Positions 58,643-64,000 of a DNA stretch of 64,000 bases are shown in pieces. The notes under the pieces are model-generated. The model ran no database searches, had not been told where the DNA came from, and saw only the letters and a program-made list of their open reading frames with translations. A program made the translations under genes and the position numbers. The first letter of the stretch is position 1, and every line of letters begins with the position of its first letter. The stretch comes from Actinomadura barringtoniae (GTDB lineage: Bacteria; Actinomycetota; Actinomycetes; Streptosporangiales; Streptosporangiaceae), in contig NZ_JAGEOJ010000004.1 of assembly GCF_017573505.1 (NCBI RefSeq), positions 434,001-498,000 of the forward strand. Direction: 5' to 3'.

Positions 58643-59470
58643 CTAGCGGCCCGGGTCGTAGCCGAGCTGGGCCGAGACCCGGGCGGCCGCCTCCAGCAGG
58701 TGCGGCGCGTTCTGGGTGAGGCGCGGCTTGAAGCGGGTGATGGGTCCCGAGACGCTCATCGTGGCGATCACATGACCGTCGTGGTCGAGGATCGGCGCGG
58801 CGATCGACGCCGCGCCCTCCTGCCGCTCGCCGTAGGAGATCGCGTAGCCGCGCTTGCGCACGGCCGCGAGCTCCTTGCGCAGGCCGGGCTTGGTCGTGAT
58901 GGTCTTGTCGGTCAGCGCCTTCAGCGGATGCCGCTGGAGGTAGCCGTCGACCTCGGCCTCGTCGAGGAAGGCCAGGAACGCCTTGGACGAGCTGCCCGCG
59001 TGCAGCGGGTAGGGGATGCCGAGGCTGACCTCCATCCGCAGTTCCTGGTTCGGCACCGCCTGGTCGAGGTACATGCGGGTGTCGCCGCGCCGGATCGACA
59101 GGGTCGCGGTCTCACCGGTCAGCCGCGACAGTTCGCGCAGCTCGGGCGCGGCCATCGCGCGCACGTCGGTACGGGCGAGGTAGGCGCGGCCGAGCCCGAT
59201 CGCGGCGTGGCCGAGCGCGTAGCGGCGGGTCGCGGTGTCGAGCGAGATCAGGTCGCGGCTCCGCAGCGCGGTGAGGATGCGGTGCACGGCGGCCTTGGTG
59301 ATGCCGAGCTCGGTGGCGATCTCGGTGATGCCCAGGTCGGAGCGCGAGGTGCGGCCGAACAGCAGCAGCACGTCCATCGCCCGTTCGACCGCGGCGATCG
59401 ACCGGCTCTGCCCTGCCTCCTCGTCGCCGGCGGGGGCCGGCGGGTCGGCGTCGGCGGCGATGCGCGCCAC
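58643..59470 (-). CDS. IclR family regulator
   Basis: A 275-residue regulator. A short acidic tail precedes the winged helix (about 25-85: AAVERAMDVLLLFGRTSRSDLGITEIATELGITKAAVHRILTALRSRDL) and the ligand domain (about 95-265: ETATLSIRRGDTRMYLDQAVPNQELRMEVSLGIPYPLHAGSSSKAFLAFL, with HAGSS the family ligand signature; YAISYGERQEGAASIAAPILDHDGHV). It probably senses an aromatic or lipid-derived acid. It is divergent from the flavin reductase operon and its sites also mark the surface operon. Confidence 0.92.
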   Translation of the reverse strand: MARIAADADPPAPAGDEEAGQSRSIAAVERAMDVLLLFGRTSRSDLGITEIATELGITKAAVHRILTALRSRDLISLDTATRRYALGHAAIGLGRAYLARTDVRAMAAPELRELSRLTGETATLSIRRGDTRMYLDQAVPNQELRMEVSLGIPYPLHAGSSSKAFLAFLDEAEVDGYLQRHPLKALTDKTITTKPGLRKELAAVRKRGYAISYGERQEGAASIAAPILDHDGHVIATMSVSGPITRFKPRLTQNAPHLLEAAARVSAQLGYDPGR

Positions 59471-59520
59471 GGCATCTTCCTTTCACCCGGGAAATCCTTC
59501 ACCCGAGCTTAGGCCACATC

Positions 59521-59537
59521 GTTTCCCCAAGCGAAAC
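59521..59537. promoter_or_regulatory. IclR-type operator near the IclR gene
   Basis: GTTTCCCCAAGCGAAAC, GTTTC-N7-GAAAC with perfect arms, 51 bp before the IclR start and just upstream of the rightward -35 box. Its partner at 59589 lies beyond the promoter. Confidence 0.68.
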
Positions 59538-59546
59538 ACTGGCGCG

Positions 59547-59576
59547 TTGACACCCCGAACGAGCCGTCGTTACCGT
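59547..59576 (+). promoter_or_regulatory. Promoter of the flavin reductase operon
   Basis: TTGACA (59547-59552) and TACCGT (59571-59576) are separated by 18 bp and lie between the two IclR-type operators, giving an expected transcript start near 59583, about 33 bases before the GTG. The downstream operator would then block elongation. Confidence 0.55.
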
Positions 59577-59588
59577 GAGCGTGACATT

Positions 59589-59605
59589 GTTTCCTTCAGC
59601 GAAAC
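59589..59605. promoter_or_regulatory. IclR-type operator downstream of the flavin reductase promoter
   Basis: GTTTCCTTCAGCGAAAC, perfect GTTTC-N7-GAAAC, sharing AGCGAAAC with the site at 59521 and lying 68 bp from it (centre to centre). It ends 10 bp before the operon's first start codon. Confidence 0.68.
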
Positions 59606-59615
59606 GGGGGCCGAG

Positions 59616-60926
59616 GTGATCGACGCGGAGGCCTTCCGGGCGGCGCTGTCCCAATGGCCCACCGGAGTCGGCGTCGTGACGACGGTCGCGGGCGACGGAT
59701 GGCACGGCATGACCGCCAGCTCGGTCTGCAGCGTCAGCCTCGACCCGCCCCTGGTCCTGGTCTGCCTGGCCGAACAGATCTACACCCACCGGCTGGTGGC
59801 CGAGAGCGGCGTCTTCGCCATCAGCTTCCTGGCCAAGGACCAGACCCGCATCGGCGAGATCTTCGCGGGCCGCGTCGCGGGTGACCGGTTCGCCGGCCGC
59901 ACCTGGGAGCCCCGCCAGACCGGCGCACCGGTGCTCGCCGACGCGGTCGGCTGGCTGGACTGCCGGGTGGTGCACGCCTATCCGGGCGGCGACCACACGA
60001 TCTTCGTGGGGGCGGTACAGGCGGCGGGCACGCCGCGGCGGACCGCGCCGCTGCTGTTCCACTCCCGCGCGTGGGGGCAGCTGGCCGACCCGCTGCCCGC
60101 CGAGATGACGGTCGCCGACACGGGCCTGGCCGCGGTGCTGCAACGGCGTCTCCAGCCGAACGGGACCGCGCCCGCCCGGGTGACGCGACACGACGCGCAC
60201 CGGCTGCTGGCGGCGCTCCGTTCCGCCGGAGTCCGGACCCGCCTGGACATCGAGTCGCTGGCGCTGTCGGGGATTCCCCCGGCGGTGACCGACGGGAACT
60301 GGTCGGTGGTCCTGCATGATCCGGCCCAGGTGGCGAGGCTGGCCGGTGCCCGTGACGGCGTGGTGGAGGTCCACGCGGCCGCCGAACGCCCGGACCTCGT
60401 GACGAGGGAGATCGTGAACGAGTCCCGCCGCAGGGGCCTCGCCACCGTCGCCCGCATCTCCGACGCGTTCGCCCCCGCCCGCACGTCCGCGGTCCTGGAC
60501 GCCGTCGAGCGCCTGGCCGGTCTTGGCTGCACGGAGATCGCACTCGACGAGGGCTCGGCCCCGGCCTCCCCCTTGCACGTGCGCAACCTGCTGCAGGAGG
60601 CGGTGGCACGAGCCAGGCCGACGCCGCTGCGCCTGCGGCTGCACGAGGCGTACGGGCTCGGGCTGGTCAACGCCCTCACCGCGTTGAAGAGCGGCGTGCA
60701 CCGCTTCGACGTCACCCTCGGCGGGATCGACGGCGGGCTGTGCGCCGAGGACCTGCTCTTCCTGGCGACCCAGCTCGCGATCACCAGTCCGGTCGACCGC
60801 GCCGGGCTCGTCTCGGCGGCGACGGAACTGGAACGGCTGTGGGGCGCGGTGCTGCCCGGCCGGACCTACCGGGTCGCCGCCGGACCGGCCCTCATTACGG
60901 CAGACGATGAGAAAGGGACACCATGA
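59616..60926 (+). CDS. Flavin reductase domain fused to an HMGL-like TIM-barrel domain
   Basis: A 436-residue fusion. Residues 1 to about 165 are an HpaC-type FMN reductase (LSQWPTGVGVVTTVAGDGWHGMTASSVCSVSLDPPLVLVCLAEQ, and HTIFVGAVQAAG). Residues about 210-430 resemble an HMG-CoA-lyase/pyruvate-carboxyltransferase barrel (LHEAYGLGLVNALTALKSGVHRFDVTLGGIDGGLCAEDLLFLATQL), where the usual catalytic Cys motif GGCP is replaced by GGLC. The lyase half may have altered or lost activity. Start at the GTG giving VIDAEAFRAALSQWP; the longer upstream frame reads across both operators. Overlaps the next gene by 4 bp. Confidence 0.82.
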   Translation: MIDAEAFRAALSQWPTGVGVVTTVAGDGWHGMTASSVCSVSLDPPLVLVCLAEQIYTHRLVAESGVFAISFLAKDQTRIGEIFAGRVAGDRFAGRTWEPRQTGAPVLADAVGWLDCRVVHAYPGGDHTIFVGAVQAAGTPRRTAPLLFHSRAWGQLADPLPAEMTVADTGLAAVLQRRLQPNGTAPARVTRHDAHRLLAALRSAGVRTRLDIESLALSGIPPAVTDGNWSVVLHDPAQVARLAGARDGVVEVHAAAERPDLVTREIVNESRRRGLATVARISDAFAPARTSAVLDAVERLAGLGCTEIALDEGSAPASPLHVRNLLQEAVARARPTPLRLRLHEAYGLGLVNALTALKSGVHRFDVTLGGIDGGLCAEDLLFLATQLAITSPVDRAGLVSAATELERLWGAVLPGRTYRVAAGPALITADDEKGTP

Positions 60927-62191
60927 GGCTGACGGGCGAGCGGCTCATCGAGACCATGACGGAGGCGGAGCGCTCGCGCGCCGAACGGGTGGAGTCGATC
61001 CTGCCGCAACTCCGCGACAGCGCGATCGCGGCCGACGCCGCCGCCGAGTTCCCCTCGGCGCACGTGTCGCTGCTGAGCGAGGCCGGGCTGCTCGGCCTCG
61101 TCGTGCCCGATCGGTTCGGCGGGCTCGGCGGCGGGCTTCGCGACCTCGCGGCCGCGACGTACGCGATGGGCACCGCGTGTCCGTCCACCGCGCTGGCCTT
61201 CTTCTTCCACAACACCAGCGCGTCGCGGGGTCTGCTTCCCCTGGAGGCGATCGACGCGGGTCTGTTCACCGCGGAGGAGACTCCGGCTGTGCGCGCCTTC
61301 GCCGAGAAGGTCCTGGCGCGCATGGCCCAGGGCACCTGGATGGCCAACTTCGCCAGTGAGGAGGCCAAGACCTCGGGGGCCAACATCGCCATCGCCACCA
61401 CCGCGCGCCGGACCGAGGGCGGCTGGCTGCTGGACGGGACCAAGTCGTTCGGCTGCGCGACCGGCGTCGCCGACACCTACCTGGTCACCGCGCGCCTGGA
61501 CGGTACCGACGACGCCGACGGGCTCGCGCTGTTCCTCGTCCCGCGCGACGCCGACGGGGTGAAGTCGCGCGACCCGTGGAACGGCCTGGGCATGCGGGCC
61601 TCGGCCAACCACGGCATCACGCTCACCGAGGCGTTCGTCCCGTCCGAGGAGGCCCTCACGATCCCCGGGGCGTTCGTGCGGATGCTGCAGGTGAGCCGCG
61701 GCAGTTTCGTCGGCAACCAGCTCGCCATCTCCGCCGTCTACCTGGGCGCGGCGCACAACGTCTACGACGTCGCGGTGGACCGGCTCACGCGCAAGACCTT
61801 CGCCGACTCGGGCAGGCCGATCGCCTCCTCCCCCATGCACCAGGTGATCATCGGCCGGATGGCCGAGCGGCTGGAGACCGCCTACCTGTGGATCCGGCGG
61901 CAGCTGGAGCTGGAGACCTCGCAGCCGCCGTTGCTCCCCAAACCGGAGGTGTACCGGCAGTGGCGCATCGCCAAGGGCGACATCGCCGAGGCGTGCTTCC
62001 AGGTCGCGGTGGACGCCTTCAAGGCCTGCGGAACCTCGGCGGCCACGATGGACGGGGTCATCGGGCGCGGCCTGCGGGATCTGGCGATGGGCCTGGTGAT
62101 GACCTTTCCGGCCGAGCGCGGCAGGCTGGAGGCGGCTCAGATGATCACGATGGCCAAGGAGAACGAGTTGTTCGCGAGCGTTCCCTCATGA
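60923..62191 (+). CDS. Acyl-CoA-dehydrogenase-fold flavoenzyme, possible flavin-dependent monooxygenase
   Basis: A 422-residue ACAD-superfamily protein. FAD/substrate segments: NFASEEAKTSGANIAIATTARRTEGGWLLDGTKSFGCATGVADTYLVTA, LGMRASANHGITLTEAFVPSEE, and AFKACGTSAATMDGVIGRGLRDLAMG near the C-terminus, which lacks the Glu-Gly-Thr of true dehydrogenases. With a flavin reductase directly upstream it is more like the group D monooxygenases (DszC/HsaA type) than a beta-oxidation enzyme. Substrate unknown. ATG overlaps the upstream stop. Confidence 0.82.
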   Translation: MRLTGERLIETMTEAERSRAERVESILPQLRDSAIAADAAAEFPSAHVSLLSEAGLLGLVVPDRFGGLGGGLRDLAAATYAMGTACPSTALAFFFHNTSASRGLLPLEAIDAGLFTAEETPAVRAFAEKVLARMAQGTWMANFASEEAKTSGANIAIATTARRTEGGWLLDGTKSFGCATGVADTYLVTARLDGTDDADGLALFLVPRDADGVKSRDPWNGLGMRASANHGITLTEAFVPSEEALTIPGAFVRMLQVSRGSFVGNQLAISAVYLGAAHNVYDVAVDRLTRKTFADSGRPIASSPMHQVIIGRMAERLETAYLWIRRQLELETSQPPLLPKPEVYRQWRIAKGDIAEACFQVAVDAFKACGTSAATMDGVIGRGLRDLAMGLVMTFPAERGRLEAAQMITMAKENELFASVPS

Positions 62192-63663
62192 GGCTCCCCG
62201 ACCGGCTGCCCGGCCCGGCGGACCTGGTCGCCGGTGACTGGGCCGGCACCGATGCCGAGCTGGATCTCACCCTCGAAGACCCCGCCACCGGCGCCCCCGT
62301 GATGCCCTCCCCCACGTCCAGCGCCACGCGGGTCGAGCAGGCTCTCGTGGCGGCGGAGTCGGCGGCGGGCGGCTGGGGCCAGGCCTCCGTGGCCGAACGC
62401 GCGAGCGCGCTCGAAGCCGTCGCCGCCGCGCTGGAGCCCCGGCTGGCCGAGATCGTGGCCGTCGAGTCGTTCGCCACCGGGGTGCCCGTCCGCCAGGCCC
62501 GGCCGCTCGGCATGATCATCAGCGGGTCGTTCGCGCTGGCGGCGGCGCAGCTGCGCGAGGGGCTGCTCGCTCCGGCCACGCTCACCCGCGACGACGGACG
62601 GACCACCGAGGTGCACCGGGCGCCGTGGGGACCGGCGGCCTGCCTGGTGCCGTGGAACGCGCCCGCGCCGATGGCGGCGCACAAGGTGGCCAACGCGCTC
62701 GCGGCGGGCTGCCCGGTGATCCTCAAGCCGAGCGAGTACGCCCCGTACGGGAGCCTGCTGCTCGCCGAGACCATCGGCTCCGTGCTCGCCGAGCACCGGG
62801 CACCGCCCGGGACCTTCCAGTTCGTGCTGGGCGACGCCGAGGTCGGCGCCCGGCTCGTGGGCGACCCTCGGATCCGCGCGGTCTCGTTCACCGGAGGGGA
62901 ACAGGGCGGGCGCGGGGTGGCCGCCGCCTGCGCTCTCGGCGTCAAGCCGGTGCAGCTGGAGCTGGGCGGCAACAATCCCCTGGTGGTCCTGCCCGACGCC
63001 GACGCCGGCATCGCCGCGCGCGCCGCCACCGATCTGCTCACCACGCTCAACGGCCAGTGGTGCCGGGCGCTCGGGCGGCTCATCGTTCCGGCCGAACGTC
63101 ACGACGAGATCGTCGAGGCCGTGGGCGAACGGCTCGCGGCGCTGCGCGCGGGTCCGCCGGGGTCGGAGGAGACCGACTTCGGCCCGCTCGTCCATTCCCG
63201 TCACCGGGAGCTGGTGGAGCGGCAACGCGACGACCTGGGCGGGACCGTCCTGACCTGGACGGAGATCCCGGGCAAGGGGAACTATCTCACCCCGGCCCTG
63301 GTCACCGGTGTGCCCGCCGAACGCGCCACCCAGGAGATCTTCGGGCCCGTGGCCACCGTCCACGCCTACCGGTCGATCGAGGAGGCCGTCGCGCTCGCGA
63401 ACGGAACCCCGTACGGCCTCGAGGGTTATGTGGTCGGAGACGACGAGGAGCGTGCGCTGCGGATCGCGCGCCAGATCCGAGCCGGTGAGGTGAAGGTCAA
63501 CGGTTCGAGCGTCATGAGCCTGCATCTGTTCGCGCCGCGTCCGGCGTGGGGCTGCTCGGGTCTGGGTGAGGAGGGGACCGCCGAGACTCTCCGCTTCTTC
63601 ACCAACTCCCGGGTCGTGGGCGTTGAGGGCGGCTTCGCCCTGCACTCGCGGGAGGACGGATGA
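62188..63663 (+). CDS. NAD(P)-dependent aldehyde dehydrogenase
   Basis: A 491-residue ALDH, full length. The cofactor region shows VPWNAPAPMAAHKVANALAAGCPVILKPSEYAP, the Glu motif reads LELGGNNPLVVLPDADA, and the catalytic Cys lies in NGQWCRALGR; EIFGPVATVHAYRSIEEAVALANGTPYGLEGYV follows. It would oxidise an aldehyde formed by the oxygenase or by retro-aldol cleavage. The ATG overlaps the stop of the ACAD-fold gene by 4 bp. Confidence 0.93.
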   Translation: MRLPDRLPGPADLVAGDWAGTDAELDLTLEDPATGAPVMPSPTSSATRVEQALVAAESAAGGWGQASVAERASALEAVAAALEPRLAEIVAVESFATGVPVRQARPLGMIISGSFALAAAQLREGLLAPATLTRDDGRTTEVHRAPWGPAACLVPWNAPAPMAAHKVANALAAGCPVILKPSEYAPYGSLLLAETIGSVLAEHRAPPGTFQFVLGDAEVGARLVGDPRIRAVSFTGGEQGGRGVAAACALGVKPVQLELGGNNPLVVLPDADAGIAARAATDLLTTLNGQWCRALGRLIVPAERHDEIVEAVGERLAALRAGPPGSEETDFGPLVHSRHRELVERQRDDLGGTVLTWTEIPGKGNYLTPALVTGVPAERATQEIFGPVATVHAYRSIEEAVALANGTPYGLEGYVVGDDEERALRIARQIRAGEVKVNGSSVMSLHLFAPRPAWGCSGLGEEGTAETLRFFTNSRVVGVEGGFALHSREDG

Positions 63664-64000
63664 GCCGGGTCCTCATCGCCGGGGCCGGGCCCGTCGGGCT
63701 CACGGCCGCGCTCGTGCTCGCTCGCGGCGGCGTCCCGGTCACGGTCTTGGAGGCGGGGCCCGGGCTGGCGACGGAGTCGCGGGCCTCCACCTTTCACCCT
63801 CCGACTCTGGAGATGCTGGCGGACCTCGGCGTCCTCGACGAGCTCATGGCCGCCGGGATCATCTCGCGCACGTTCCAGTACCGGGAGCGGAGCGGCGCCG
63901 TCATCGCCGAACTCGACCTCTCGGTGCTCGCCGACGACACGCCCTACCCGTTCCGCCTGCAGTGCGAGCAGAGCAAGCTGACCCCGATCCTGCGCCGGCA
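63660..64000 (+). CDS. FAD-dependent monooxygenase (5' part only)
   Basis: The first ~114 residues of a class A flavoprotein hydroxylase (phenol/3-(3-hydroxyphenyl)propionate-hydroxylase-like). VLIAGAGPVGLTAALVLARGGVPVTVLEAGPG is the dinucleotide-binding Rossmann start, then SRASTFHPPTLEMLADLGVLDEL is typical of aromatic hydroxylases, followed by FRLQCEQSKLTPILRR. The gene runs off the right edge. It overlaps the ALDH stop by 4 bp and so belongs to the IclR-linked operon, hinting at an aromatic or steroid-ring substrate. Confidence 0.9.
   Translation, partial: MSRVLIAGAGPVGLTAALVLARGGVPVTVLEAGPGLATESRASTFHPPTLEMLADLGVLDELMAAGIISRTFQYRERSGAVIAELDLSVLADDTPYPFRLQCEQSKLTPILRR

Overview
The window is high-GC actinomycete DNA. 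Evidence is the strong G/C bias at third codon positions, frequent GTG starts, TetR/GntR/IclR/HxlR regulators, F420-type luciferase-like and CoA-ester enzymes, a class E sortase and a streptogrisin-type protease. The gene content fits a Streptosporangiales/Thermomonosporaceae organism such as Actinomadura, but that placement is inference. I see no rRNA, tRNA, CRISPR array, intact transposon or plasmid/phage genes. Genes are packed tightly. No gap exceeds 300 bases; the only non-functional stretch of that size is a pair of gene remnants at about 28.9-29.7 kb.

Layout. (1) 1-9.9 kb, leftward: one apparent operon with an oligopeptide/nickel-type ABC importer (lipoprotein, two permeases, two ATPases) followed by an HMG-CoA-synthase-like/DUF35 fusion, a thiolase, an MFE-type SDR, a VOC protein and an acyl-CoA ligase. 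(2) 10.1-15.9 kb: a rightward enoyl-CoA hydratase/VOC/flavin reductase operon facing a leftward nitroreductase, quinone reductase, hydratase, MaoC and TetR set. Four look-alike inverted repeats (core TACCGAC..GTCGGTA) sit at the promoters of both blocks and probably bind that TetR. (3) 16-28.8 kb: mixed small units, including a DUF3068 protein; a TetR beside an acyl-CoA dehydrogenase/APH-kinase pair resembling split human ACAD10/11; an HxlR regulator facing a dehalogenase-like protein that lacks its catalytic His; a HAF-repeat secreted protein; a cyclase; and a sensor kinase with no partner. (4) 28.8-36.4 kb: remnants of a serine protease and an esterase joined head to head, a phosphoketolase, secreted proteins and a streptogrisin-like protease. 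(5) 36.4-40 kb: HMG-CoA lyase facing a GntR regulator, a CoA-transferase and an isochorismatase-type hydrolase.

(6) 39.9-57 kb, leftward, is the most unusual part: about 18 genes with nearly continuous 1-11 bp stop/start overlaps. The promoter-proximal half encodes a cell-surface apparatus: a WxL-like protein, a DUF916 (WxL-interacting) protein, three neocarzinostatin-fold proteins (one ending in an LPHTG sorting signal), an MFS-type transporter fused to an ABC ATPase domain that has lost its P-loop, and a secreted hydrolase. The distal half encodes acyl-CoA catabolism (MaoC hydratases, an Ltp2-like thiolase without Cys plus DUF35 partner, CoA-transferase, LLM oxidoreductase, MmgE/PrpD, Rid, acyl-CoA dehydrogenase, CitE-like lyase). 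A class E sortase diverges from it. (7) 57.9-64 kb: a membrane protein, an IclR regulator, and a rightward flavin reductase-HMGL fusion, acyl-CoA-dehydrogenase-like enzyme, aldehyde dehydrogenase and FAD monooxygenase operon. The repeat GTTTC-N7-GAAAC lies upstream of the surface operon/sortase, the membrane protein (one mismatch) and the flavin reductase operon. This predicts one IclR regulon joining surface capture, transport and degradation of an unknown lipid-like or steroid-like substrate.
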